Assembly: GCF_000003815.2 (NCBI RefSeq)
Contig: NC_049980.1
Coordinates: 6,016,030 to 6,076,526, forward strand
DNA length: 60,497 nt
Direction: 5' to 3'
DNA from: Branchiostoma floridae
Taxonomy: Eukaryota > Chordata > Leptocardii > Amphioxiformes > Branchiostomatidae
Below, one piece after another: positions 22,481-34,100 of the stretch. Every line of letters starts with the position of its first letter. Position 1 is the first letter of the stretch. Position numbers and translations under genes: made by a program. The notes below the pieces were generated by a model. The model did not search any database, was not told the DNA's origin, and was given only the letters and a program-made list of their open reading frames with translations.

Positions 22481-23430
22481 AATATACAAAGTTCATGACG
22501 CGTATGAGCAAGAGACGAAGGGAGTGGAGTACATATAAACACACAGAGACAGAGATAAATGGCTTCTTTCTGTGCAGTTTTATTTTCTATCCATGCTGCA
22601 GCACTTACAATTCAAACTTTGACATTATCAAACTTTCTTAAATTTTACTTTTGTGTTGTGATTTTTCAGCGAACCCTCCACTTTCGGAAGCCACAATCGC
22701 AACAGCCTTTATCAATTATTAATGTAATACACACAGCTTATCCTTGGGACAAATTGGAAAATAACTTCGGGCGGAGCCTATCCATGTACCGTGCACGCCA
22801 AATATGCATGGCGCAAAGATCAAACCACTTCATTTTCGGCGGGAATTTTTGTGATTTCATATTCTTCACACAAACGTAGTGGTTAGACTTAATTGTCTGT
22901 ATAGCAGAGTGCGCGTAGATAAGAAGGCCTAAGAAAAACCCAACATTTATAGTTTTCAACTCTTATAAACAGTTACCTGGTACACATGTGTTTTATCAAA
23001 GGATTCTATGTTTCTATATTTGGAACTGAACACAATGATATTGATGATGAAATGTCCACAATGCATCTTTTAGGACCTCAAAATATAATGGAAATTAGGT
23101 AAAATGTGGAGCCGAGTCTCGAACAGCCTATCGCCTCTGTCCTTGGTCTCTTCTCGATTAGTACTGTTATATTTTTGTGTTTGTCTCTGTGTTGTGTGCG
23201 TGCGTGCGTGTGTACGTGCCTGCGTGTGTGTCGCTGGAGTTAGTTGGGTCAGGCGGGGCTATACATTTGGTGCACATTTCTGTGTTCATTGATACTATTA
23301 TATTGAAGTTAACAAAAATGGTTGCATTCTAGTGTCTTACATACTTTAAACAGTCGATGTAGGTTAGACATCCAGGTAATAAGATACGCCAAAAATAGTT
23401 ACTCAAGCAACTGGATATGGTTTTGAAACG

Positions 23431-23472
23431 GTCAGACGTTTCGGAAAGAATCCACTTTCCTTCGTCAGTGAC
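23431..23472 (-). ncRNA. Hammerhead ribozyme (type I-like), minus-strand copy
   Basis: Minus strand: GTCA, CTGACGA, stem II GGAAAG/CTTTCC, GAAAC, GTC, TGAC. Stem I is the 4-bp GUCA/UGAC. The sequence is identical to 23820-23861. Confidence 0.75.
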
Positions 23473-23819
23473 ACTGAAGTGACCTGCAAGAAACAGGTCT
23501 TTTATACTCTAACTATGAATGAAGACAATTTCAGATGTCCAATAGGAAACTTTTAGCTCCTGTAACTAACTTTTAGCTTTTAGCTCCTGTAACTAAAACA
23601 ACAGGAGCTAATTGACTCATTTGCATTAACTGTGTCTTAGCCTTGATATCCTTTGAAATCCAAATTGTCTTCAGCTTGACTTTGGCTTAGCTTTGTTTTC
23701 TTTGGAATACAAATTGTCTTCAGTATGAATTGTCTTACAACCTTTCCTATTGGACATCTGAAATTGTCTTCATTCATAGTTAGAGTATAAAAGACCTGTT
23801 TCTTGCAGGTCACTTCAGT

Positions 23820-23861
23820 GTCACTGACGAAGGAAAGTGGATTCTTTCCGAAACGTCTGAC
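23820..23861 (+). ncRNA. Hammerhead ribozyme (type I-like)
   Basis: GTCA-CTGACGA, stem II GGAAAG/CTTTCC, GAAAC, GTC-TGAC. All core boxes are intact, with cleavage predicted after GUC. The very small stem III suggests function as a dimer. The stem II change against copy 1 (GGAAAG/CTTTCC to GGAAGG/CCTTCC) is compensatory. Confidence 0.75.
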
Positions 23862-24061
23862 CGTTTCAAAACCATATCCAGTTGCTTGAGTAACTATTTT
23901 TGGCGTACTTTAAACAGTGATTTTATTTTGTTACATAATTACATCATGTATATTCTTCCTCGGTCTTCAAGAGACATCCACTGCTGATTTATCTTCAATG
24001 ATTTTCAGTGACATCGGCACGCTTTTGGTTGTAGGGTTACTAGGGGTGCCTATGTACTCAA

Positions 24062-24230
24062 GCCAATTTTACGGAATTCAAACGAGTTTTACAGAACTCT
24101 TTCTCGTGAATGTAAAGGGATGCATTCGTATATATGTTTCGCAGTAGCACTTGGTCCATATGAATTCCGTAGAATTCGTAACAGTTATATGTTCCGCAAA
24201 ACTCGTTTGAATTTCGCAACTCCGAATACT
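24062..24230. repeat. Imperfect inverted repeat
   Basis: AATTCAAACGAGTTTTACAG near 24076 is mirrored by GCAAAACTCGTTTGAATTT near 24196. It is probably a small palindromic MITE, but clear termini and a target duplication are not visible. Confidence 0.4.
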
Positions 24231-24767
24231 TTCTAGTCCACAGGCGCGCCAAAGTCTGGTGTCTGCCGCCCCTATCTAAATAGAAATGAAATATTTTTGT
24301 CGTGTTCTACATCACGTGACTATTCCTGGATCTTTAATTTAAAAAAAAACGTTCTGCTTGACTTCATAGTCACGATGAGGAACCGATCACGGAAGTCAAC
24401 AATTCGTGGGGAGTGTATTTGCAAAGTTCCGTTATTTCGCTTTTGGCCACATTTTTTTGAGATTACATTGCCCGATTTCCAAGATACGGTTTCGTTGTAT
24501 GTTTATAATGTTGATATAGGAAAATGTTCCGGCTACGGTTATGAAAAGAATGACACAATTCAAGAATTGGTTCAGAAAGTAGGACTCTCTATTTTTTAAA
24601 ACCCGGTTTTGGCCGAATTGATCCAGCAAATACAGGTAAGCATTGTAAAGGTGAAATGCTTATGGGCACTGGTATTTTCAACATTACATTGTAATTATAC
24701 AGATCGAGATATATAACGTTACGTTGTACGAGAACGGGCATATTCACGGATAACCCGAACAAAGAAG

Positions 24768-24992
24768 TAACGCTAGTTCACCTTTATTCTCAGTGTAACC
24801 TGTATCCGTTGTACCTAAAAACAGGATACTTAGGGATATCACGTTGACGGACGGTAGTTTCAAATTGCATTTTTTTTTCAACAAAATGCAGTTTGAGACC
24901 ACCGTCCATCCACTAGATATCCTGAATACCCTGGTGTTGAATACAACGGATAAAGGTTACCCCGTGAATAAAGGTGAACTATATATAGCGTT
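24768..24992. mobile_element. MITE, TAACGCTAGTTCACC family, copy 1
   Basis: The left end TAACGCTAGTTCACCTTTAT is mirrored by ATAAAGGTGAACTATATA and GCGTTA. Inner landmarks (TTAGGGATATCACGTTGACG, ACCACCGTCCATC) are shared with copies at 29201-29425 and 32499-32703. Confidence 0.75.
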
Positions 24993-25302
24993 ACATTGTC
25001 TATGTCCTTACATCATGTGTTCAAAAGCCTAATCATATTTCAACAGAGTTTATGGGAAATCTGTTTTGAATTTCATCTCATGTTCAATTTCTTTTGTCAG
25101 TAGTATTTCTGACATCTCGGTTTTTCGAATAGAAATATGAGCACGGCACTTTGTGATGAAGTTTTGGGTCTTGAATGGGGTTTTTGCAAATGCTTAATAC
25201 CAACCGATTATACTATATTCAATTTAATTCGTTTCGCTTATAAAGCACTTTTCTATGGTTGAACTGGATTATTATTATTTGTATTAAAAAGTCCCTGGAA
25301 TT

Positions 25303-25435
25303 ACACACCAAATAACAGGTACTAAAGTAACTGGATATGATTTTGGCTTGGGGATTTTCCAAGATCATATCCAGTTGCTTGAGTGACTTTGAGTGATTTG
25401 GTGTATCTTATTATCTGGGTGTCTAACCTTCATCG
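25303..25435 (-). mobile_element. Ribozyme-less deletion relative of the hammerhead retroposons
   Basis: On the minus strand it begins CGATGAAGGTTAGACACCCA, matching the start of the 23355 unit. It contains two inverted copies of the CATATCCAGTT 3' region joined by a short spacer, with no hammerhead core between them. No clear target duplication was found. Confidence 0.5.
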
Positions 25436-25757
25436 ACGTAATCACAGTCAAGTGGATAAAACAACTTCGATTTTCGATTTGAAGGTTCGTTTCCAAAGAA
25501 GAACTCGATTGCTTTTCTGTCAATATTTTTATACAAGATCGAACCTGATTCCCGGAATCCCGGTTTTCAGGAAGTGCTAGACGGCCCACTCTAGTGTCCA
25601 AGAAGATGTTTGGCTACAGTTTGTTTTTTGGCCTTTTTTGTTTTTGCATATTTTCTTTTAGAATTATAATCAGTGTACGAACCGCCAAAAAACGAACCAG
25701 AGCATAACCTCTGCTTGGAGAGTACTCACTGCATGCCGCTCTGGTGCTCTCGTCAGT

Positions 25758-25947
25758 GTACTCTTCAAGCAGAGGTTCGGCTGTTTTTTTTACCTGTTTT
25801 TAGGTGTTTTTATCGGATTTTCTGTTTTGTATCGTTTTCTTTATGGTGAGACAAAAAGAGGTACAAAATAGAAAGATCCGATCAAAACGCATAAAAACAT
25901 GTACACATAAAAAACAGCCGGTGCCCGAACCTCTGCTTGAAGAGTAC
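25758..25947. mobile_element. MITE with AACCTCTGCTTGAAGAGTAC termini
   Basis: GTACTCTTCAAGCAGAGGTT at the left is mirrored by AACCTCTGCTTGAAGAGTAC at the right. The interior is also roughly palindromic (CGGATTTTCTGTT against AGATCCGATCAAAA). A further terminus-like copy at 25708 points to nesting; related single ends occur near 27594 and 30211. Confidence 0.7.
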
Positions 25948-25971
25948 TTCTTTGGGGATCATCTTCCGGTG

Positions 25972-26178
25972 TCACTCACTCACTCACTGACTCGCTCGCT
26001 CGCTCGCTCACTCACTCACTCACTCACTCACTCACTCACTCACTCACTCACTCACTCACTCACTCACTCACTCACTCACTCACTCACTCACTCACTCACT
26101 CACTCACTCACTCACTCACTCACTCACTCACTCACTCACTCACTCACTCACTCACTCACTCACTCACTCACTCACTCA
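25972..26178. repeat. (CACT)n microsatellite, about 50 units
   Basis: An almost perfect tetranucleotide array, with a short CGCT variant block near 25994. Confidence 0.98.
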
Positions 26179-26959
26179 CACTCGTGACCAAACTGTGGAC
26201 AAAGTGGTTCATATGTTCCCTCAAGCCCCAACAATACAGTGACGATATTTCCATCCATCGGTGCTAAAAAGGGAAACCCCGCAACATACGACACGTGACA
26301 AACTTTCCGCTCCACAAAACTTCCCCCTGACCCTCCCCACCCCCGCAGTTTCTACAGGTGGACTCGTCTTCTCACCTTTGACCCCACAGACCCTGATACA
26401 GAGAAAGTTGCACGACCACTTCACATTGTCAACAACTTGATGGTAGGCAAATATGAGTCAGATGTAGATACAGGGTGTTGTCAACAGTTTTATTTAACTT
26501 TTACTAACACCAGTCAGCTACGAATAAGCAGGTGAGTTTCGCTTCCACTTATCAATCCTGAATATTCAACAATTGGGGTAAAGACAAATTGACGTCATGA
26601 TCGATGTTGTTACACGGAAGTAAATTTAGGTATAAAATATTAGGTGGACAGGTGAGAATGAGTCTGCTGTCAGCCTGACCAGGAGAAAGCGTCACGATTG
26701 ATGATGATTTGTGGTAAGTGTGAAGGAATTTCACTGCAAGTCGTGCCCAGAAACTTAAATAACTTCATGCAGAGTATATGTGGGGAGGATATTTTGCTTG
26801 AACTGTAAATGGTACTTTCTTTTGAATGGTTCCTATTTTCTGACAGTCGTGGGATGGCTGTCGTGGGATGCCATTGCATAGTCTAGTAGTTAGCCAACCA
26901 GAGTGGCAACCTTAAAGACCAATATAGAAGAGCTCGTTAGGTCAGTTTGAATCCTCAGT

Positions 26960-27363
26960 CAGGGGTGCCTAAGTAAGCATTTGCACAAACCCTATGAGAT
27001 TCGCACGAACATTATGTGATACACGCGAATCACTATGCGAAAATGTGCGAACCGTATGAAAATCACATGAATCACTATACGAAAACGCACAAACCTTATG
27101 AAAATCACACGAAACACTATGCGAAAACGTACGAACCTTATGTGATTTGCACGAACCTTATACGAATGTAGTAATGTCACGTGACCCGGCGTTGGTCGGC
27201 CGGTTTCGCATAAGGTTCATGCAAATTGCATAAGGTTCGTATGTTTTTGCATACTCGTAGTGATTCGTGTGATTTTCATAAAGTTTGTGCGTTTTCACAT
27301 AGTGATTCGTGCGAATCTCATACTGTCAGTCATAGGGTTCGTGCAAATGCTTAGGCACCCCTC
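26960..27363. mobile_element. Foldback-like element with subrepeated arms
   Basis: The left terminus AGGGGTGCCTAAGTAAGCAT and right terminus ATGCTTAGGCACCCCT are inverted. Both arms of about 190 bp are built from a degenerate repeated motif with CACTATGCGAAAACG and GAACCTTATG on the left and the reverse on the right. The interior has no ORF. Confidence 0.7.
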
Positions 27364-28678
27364 AGTGGCTGTTGTCGCTCACCTGACATGCAATTGCTAC
27401 TAGAAAGGGTTGCAGTCCTTGAGACAGGCTGTTAAGCCATGGTCCACTACTATTCATTTTACTTGTCGAAGACAGCTAAGGGAATTTCCCTGGTACAATG
27501 AACCTGTAAATACTGTACATTATAAGCTTCTGACTCTTCTTTGTTTTGAGTCATTCATTCTTAAATGCTTTTCATTAAAAAAATCCCCCTCCAACCTCTG
27601 TTTGGAGAGTCGTCTCATACAAATATTGCATACCGGAGTGTAACAACATTAGACATGAGAGTACTTAGCATTGATTCGAAGTCAGCAAGTTTTATTAAAA
27701 TGGTCCGATTATTTATCCATCAGCGACATGATGGCTATATGCTGTGGCACGGTCCTGTCAATAGCGCTAACAGAATTCTTATTGACAAGAACATCCTGTG
27801 AAAGAAACATTCTGTCAGTAGCTAGTGCAAAACAAAGTCATATTTTATCATTCTGTCAATTAGTGTAGAAATAAACAGCAAACAAAATTTTTACTTAAGT
27901 ATTGGCATGACATCATCCACCTGTCAATAGTAAAAATTCTTATTGACAAGAATAGCCTGTGTCAATAGTGTAAACATGATTCTGATTGATCCTGTCAATC
28001 ATGCACAAATATTCCTATCAACATGTTGCCAACAGGAATTAGTATTAGTGACAAGAACATTCTGTCAATAGCCTTGGATTGCCTTATAAAAGCAATAGTA
28101 TAAAACTGTGTGTTGTTAATGATTAAATCAGTTTGAAACAACTGCTATTATGTTATCCCAATTTGTAACATAAAGGTCAAAGGAAGCCATCTTGCATTAG
28201 AAATAGCAGTCTAGGAAGGAGTCAAATGTTGTACTGGTTGTCCATAGCTATACTTAGTACCATTTTCACAATTTCTTTCTTAACTAAGAATCACTTGTCC
28301 TTGTGTTTTCTGCGGCAAAATCAGGACCCTGAAGCCAGACAATATATTACCAGGTAGTTTCTTTGTGAGTTAGACTCAAGTAAGTTAGAGAGCATACTGA
28401 ATCCTTTGACAGTCATTGTGCATGCACTGCACTAGTCAAACACAACATTACAAAATAGGCTGTCTCCAGGACCTGTCCCTCTGTCCTACTAGTAGGATGA
28501 AATGTTTGGGACGTGGAAAGACTTCACTCCATCTGTCCCAAAAATTTTTTTTATAAACTTAACATGACAGATTTGACAATGAAAATGAATACCTGAGTGG
28601 GGCGTGCATAAACATAATGGAGACTTACAGTCACCCTGATGTAGACTTAGTACACCACACCCATGTGTATTGTGATAA

Positions 28679-28871
28679 AGCCCCCTTTACAAATCAAGAA
28701 TTTAGCTTGGCCGAGTTGTCAGCAAGCTCTAAATTACGAGGTGGCATTGCCCTGATTCCTACGAACAAATGGCAGAGTTTGTTGGTCGGCATCAGAGTCA
28801 TTATACCTCCTCGTAATTTAGAGCTTGCTGACAACTCGGCCAAGCTAAATTCTTGATTTGTAAAGGGGGCT
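28679..28871. mobile_element. Harbinger-like palindromic MITE with TAA target duplication
   Basis: Inverted repeats of about 63 bp (AGCCCCCTTTACAAATCAAG and its complement) surround a short loop and are flanked by TAA on both sides. The 3-bp duplication fits PIF/Harbinger. The near-perfect arms suggest a recent insertion. Confidence 0.8.
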
Positions 28872-29200
28872 TAAGCACATAATGCTAACATTGAGGGAAA
28901 CTGTGAAGCGTGACCTTGCTGAGTTGGGATGTACCTGGGAGGGGGTGCAAAGGACGGCATATCTAATAAGAAACTGTGGAGAACAATGACAGCCCCCTCA
29001 GTAACATTGACTGATATGCAGCCAAGATTAGGATTATATAATGCTAACTTCTTCTTCTAATCTACAATGCTAACTAAAATGATACTTCAAGAAAGTTGCT
29101 AGTAGTATAAAAGTTGCTGTTGATATTTGAGTCCCATGAGAATGAACACCTGACGTATTGTTACTATGACACATATTTGGTGCTATATCATGGTATATGG

Positions 29201-29425
29201 TAACGCTAGTTCACCTTTATCCGCGAGGTTACCTTGATCTGCTGAATACTGTATCTAGGGATATCACGTTGACATACAGTGGTTTCAAAATGCCGTATTT
29301 TCAAAGTTTCAAAATATAGGACTTTGAATCCACCGTCTGTTGACTGGATATCCCTATTAGTGAATATCCTGTTTTTAGATGCAATGGATGTAGGTTACCT
29401 TGCAGATAAAGGTGAACTAGTGTTA
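29201..29425. mobile_element. MITE, TAACGCTAGTTCACC family, copy 2
   Basis: It starts TAACGCTAGTTCACCTTTAT and ends AGATAAAGGTGAACTAGTGTTA. The interior is collinear with the 24768 copy. Confidence 0.75.
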
Positions 29426-30424
29426 CATAATGTTGTATCTTTGGATCGAGCGCTGAATGATGCAATCAAACAAGAAGTTACACATATACATGTAGATCAA
29501 AATTTGCATTTAGCTTTAAAATGGCAGTCCAGACCTTAACAACTTGTTTTTGTATGACCTAATGATATGTACATGTAGTTGACCTCAGCTTATATATAAC
29601 CTTGCTTCCCTCTGGCAATACAATTACAATAATTATTGTAAGCTTGCCCCATGACATGTTACATATGAATGACATTATTGTTAACAGTTGACATCAGGAT
29701 ACCTTGCTTCACTGTGGCAACATATGGGTGCCCTCGCAAAGCTAATAGTTCAATAGTCAACACTCAGGGAGAAACACTGGAGAAACACACACAGCAGACA
29801 AGGAGATATCTCATATGTCTATCTTCCCTTTTTCCCAAGTCAGAGGGTTCTTTAAGTTTGCTTATGGGGATACATAATCCGAAAGGCTTCCTTATGACGC
29901 CAATTAAAGACTGTGATTCCGATGTGTTTCTCATAAGTTTCATGGTAATCAATCACTCCTAAGAGGAGAGTATAGCAGACAGCAGGCTGGCAGGTCCTTG
30001 TGTTTCTGTGGGTGGAGCAATTGGTCATGGATATTGCCTATGTTTTCCATTGGGTATCGCATGTGTATCCTTCAGTCATACATTGGAATCACAGTAGAAA
30101 AGTGTCCCAGTATGTGTCTACTGTATGACTGAGCCAAATGCGAAGGCAGAAAGAAAAGGGGGATATGAGAAGATTTAATTCAAAAGTCACAATCTTCCTC
30201 AACAATCAAACCTCTGCTTGGAGAGTTTGCAGCAATACTGTATTTCAGTAGACCTTGCCTTGAATGTTTTGCATAATGTGTTAGAAGTGAAGATACCCAG
30301 TACTGAAGCAGCCTCTTATTTAGTGACTGAGGAAAGTCACAAAACCGGCCAGGTAAAAATGTTAATGACTCAAAGATCGCTTATCTGTTAAATCAATGCT
30401 AATCGGGACTTTCAAAAATATTTA

Positions 30425-30570
30425 ATCACTTCAATAGCCTTGGGGGTACAGTGTTGGTCATACGTTCAGAAGGTCAGGGTTCAAACCCCAGCCAGGTCAT
30501 ACCATAGACTTAATTTATGGTACAGACGACTTTCACTGCTTACGCATTAATTACGTTGTAACACTGTGTG
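30425..30570 (+). repeat. Possible tRNA-like SINE fragment
   Basis: GTGTTGGTCATACGTTCAGA followed about 10 bp later by the box-B-like GGTTCAAACCCC suggests a tRNA-derived head. No second copy is evident in the window and no acceptor-stem folding is clear. Confidence 0.35.
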
Positions 30571-31074
30571 GTCAAAGGGCTATAGAAAAAGAAATGGGCG
30601 CTGTCCCTATACTCCAAAGGATTTTAACTTTCAACCTTTAAACCGCCTAGCTCAGATATATTTGGCACACATAACATGTACATGCCCTGTGTGCCGCACC
30701 AGGATATATCCAGGATAGTGTATTCCCTCAAAGTAGCAGCTTTGCGTGCTTGTAGTGCACGAATCCCGGAAATTAGGGACAAACTTTGGCTTTGTTCGGG
30801 GGGTCCTATTTGGAGGTCAGTGGCCAACCCTGGCACTGATACTAGTGATAGCATTTTATATAAGGGCTCTGACAGTTTAAGGGTTATTAAATTAACAACT
30901 CTAAGACTTACAAAATGGCTCACCTATCACCGAACTGAGATTTTTGTTCTGAGCTCTTCATGACATTCATTACACAATGTTATATGTTACCATATTTTTT
31001 TCAGGCAATGTTCCTTGGAGCCAATGGTAGACCCTACCTTTTATATAGGCTGACTGTGCAGTGACACTGAAGAC

Positions 31075-31152
31075 ATGGCTGACTTGTTTGAGGAATCAAC
31101 AGATGAGGATGTTGTGATTGGTCCATTGAAACTTTGTACTGGGCAAGAAAAG
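31075..31152 (+). CDS. Death-domain gene, coding exon 1
   Basis: It starts MADLFEESTDEDVVIG and ends AAG|GCAAGT, a textbook GC-type donor, in phase 0. A 3' splice site (TTTTTTTCAG at about 31004) lies upstream, so the exon probably carries 5' UTR from 31005. Alternatively the TATATA at 31041 marks a promoter. Confidence 0.6.
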
Positions 31153-34100
31153 GCAAGTCTATTCCATTTTTTATGCATGACTTAACATCAGATTGTGTGA
31201 CAGTCCACGTGTCTTACACATGTCCCACAGCTTAGTATATGTATCTATCAAAACACAGTTAAACCTGCACAACTAACAAGTGACTTGCAGTTACCATAGA
31301 TCTGGCCAATGTGACCTGAGACATTTTGGATTTTGCCCATTGTTCATTGCATCCTGTCTTTATGGGCACCTGTCAACAAACCAACATTTTATTGGTTTTC
31401 TTGTGCAGGTTGGACTACTCAATTAGGTTTTGACAATTTTTGAATGGTAAAGCCATTTCTTTAATGTATTGAAATGACATATTAAACATTTGTTTTTTTC
31501 AAACAAGGTTTTTTTTCTTAGACATTCAGAATGTTACAATTAGAATGTTGCAAGTATTTCAGTCAATGTAGTCATGATCAGAGAAAAGAAAGTTCACATG
31601 GTCGAAGTATAACTTTATTACCTATTACGTGTAGTATTATATTAGTGCCCATAATGTTAGTAGTAATATTGTTCTTTCTGGTATTGCAGACGCTGGTGCA
31701 GTTGACATGTACAACAAAACAGGCATCAGGTTTGGCCGTAGTTGTTTGTACTGACGTTCTTTAACTTCCTGAATATTTTACTCTTCATGAGTAGTATGCA
31801 AGAGTTTATGTAGATACTGCTATAATGGTCATTACGTGTACCAGTAAGTCCTAAGTTACATCAAAGAAAAACAAATGAATTGGAGACTACTGTAACCATA
31901 GCCCAAAATTTGAGGGTTTCTAATGAAGAAACATCATCCAATCCCATTTACATGTAGAAGTGAGTGCATGTTAAAATTTTACTTAACAAATGATTTTTTT
32001 AGTTGGACTAATACAACAGCAAAAGAAAAAGACAGAAAAGTAAAACCTCTAATTGAACTTGAACATGAAAGCAAACACATACAATAGAGAAAAAAATGAA
32101 TATCACTAGTTTTGGCAGAAATTACAGGAAATTTTGTAATACTACTTTCAAATTGTAAAAAAAAAATGAGATGAATGTCAGTTATGCAACTTGTGAAATG
32201 ATTTGTTTCAGCTTCCTGTAGAATTCACATCTACAAGTGCTCGACTGTACCATCGCTGGCTGCCAGACCGTTTTGCTTGACACTTCCTCATGAGATCAAG
32301 AGAGGTCCTCTGATCTCGGACTTCACCATAAAACCATCCACTGCTATCAACCTGGACAGATTTGATTGTAACCATGGGTGTGTCTTTTATTTCATATAGT
32401 ACAGTAGTGTACAGCTCACTTTAAATAGTGCAAACTCAGTGGACTAAACAAGTTTCGAAATGTATTGTAAAGTATTAGATTAATTTTGAACAATACTGTA
32501 ACGCTGGTTATTCGTTGTTTGTAAGAAAAAAACGTATTTAGGGATATGGAGTCGACGGACCCATCAAAGGTGGTTTCAAATCTGAACATTTTGAAAATAT
32601 TGCATGTTTGAAACTACTGTCAGCAGACGTAATACTCCTAAATGTCCTGTTTTTAAAGACAACGGATAAAGGTCACCCCGCAGATAAAGGTGAACTAGCG
32701 TTAAATGTCACATGATTTTTGCAGTACATGTAAAATTTAATGTGTTGATCAGTGTGTGTCTAAATACTGACTGGATTTGGGACCTTACTCAGTACCTAAA
32801 ATATGCAGCACTTGAAATATGAAATCTACTTAGTAATAAGTGTTGTCATTACTTTATATTCTGGGCTAGGTGGGGTCTAAGGCAAATTTTCTCTGGGCGT
32901 GTCTGCTGTCCTTGGTGCTGAAAAGCTGGCTTGTGTAAGCCCTGGGAACAGTCTGGGTTCTAGGCTAACATGAGTTATCTGTATGTCTGGGTTCAAGGGT
33001 AACAATGTGCACACACACACACAGTCACACACGTACACACACTCATACACACACACACATGCTCACACAAACACACACACATGTACATACACTCTAACAC
33101 ACATGCACACACACACACACACACATATTAAATCATGCACACACATGCATTTTGTACAGAGTGCCACACACATACATGTTGTACACACATACAGACACAC
33201 AAATTTATTAAGCTCGTTTATTTCATGGAAGGAATTCCTGCCAACAACACCAAGGCTATTGCAGACATCATCAACAACACACTGAGCAATATAACATGTT
33301 CTTTGCCACCCCTGGACACCAGACAATTACCAGCCTTCCTCCCTGCAAGACAACCCCCCGAAGTAAAGGTGTGGGAGATGTACCACAAACTCCAACACGT
33401 TCGAGTCCGTAAGGCAGCCGGCCCTGACAACATTACAGGCAGACTGATCAAGGAGTTCGCTTACGAACTTAGTCACCCACTCACAATGATCCTGAATACT
33501 TCTCTGGCGGAGGGGCGTGTTCCTCGGGAATGGCACGAAGCAAACGTGATACCACTTCCTAAAACAAACCCACCAACTTTGAGTGATCTCAGACCCATCT
33601 CACTGACCTCCCTACTGTCTAAAACATGTGAGAGCTTTATTGCCAAGTGGATTCTTGCTGACATTACCCCACAAGTTGACCCCAGGCAATTCGGAGGTAT
33701 CCCGGGAAGATCAACAACTCATTGCCTTGTTGACATCTTAAATCAACTTTCCAAAACCTCAGACCAAAGAGACACTATAAGTAGTCTGGTCCTGACGGAT
33801 TTTGCGAAAGCATTCGACCGCATAGATCACACAACCGCGATTTTGAGTCTGATAGAACTGGGATGCCGACCTTCTCTTCTTCCATGGCTGAGTGACTTCC
33901 TGACTGGGAGAAAGCAACGTACCGCCTACAAGGGTTCATTATCAGAATGGAGGACACTGACATGTGGCCTGCCTCAAGGCACCGTCCTCGCGCCTATAGT
34001 CTTCGTCGCAGTCATCAACAGTGCAGCGAGCGACGCACGATCAGACCACTGGAAATTTGTGGATGATCTGAATATGATGGAAAGTAGACAGATTAGACAG

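Larger units (their letters stand above)
23355..23905 (+). mobile_element. Hammerhead-ribozyme retroposon (Penelope-like), copy 2, inverted composite
   Basis: This 551-bp unit is flanked by a perfect 13-bp duplication TACTTTAAACAGT (23342-23354 and 23906-23918). The left part is an inverted 3' portion of the family with its own hammerhead on the minus strand. The right part, from about 23605, is a full forward unit matching 40015-40318. It opens with GGTTAGACATCCAGG like copy 1. The whole palindromic unit moved together, because a single target duplication encloses both halves. Penelope-like elements often carry such partial inverted terminal copies. Confidence 0.8.

Noticed and set aside
22176-22544. 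122-codon cysteine/valine ORF and His/Thr ORFs
   Set aside because: Translation of a CA/TG microsatellite.
25804-26187. 127-codon ORF ending in Ser-Leu-Thr-His repeats
   Set aside because: Translation of the CACT tetranucleotide array.
31141-32212. Direct splice from exon 1 to exon 3 of the death-domain gene
   Set aside because: It gives a stop after 22 codons of exon 3; the 40-nt exon restores the frame with better splice signals.
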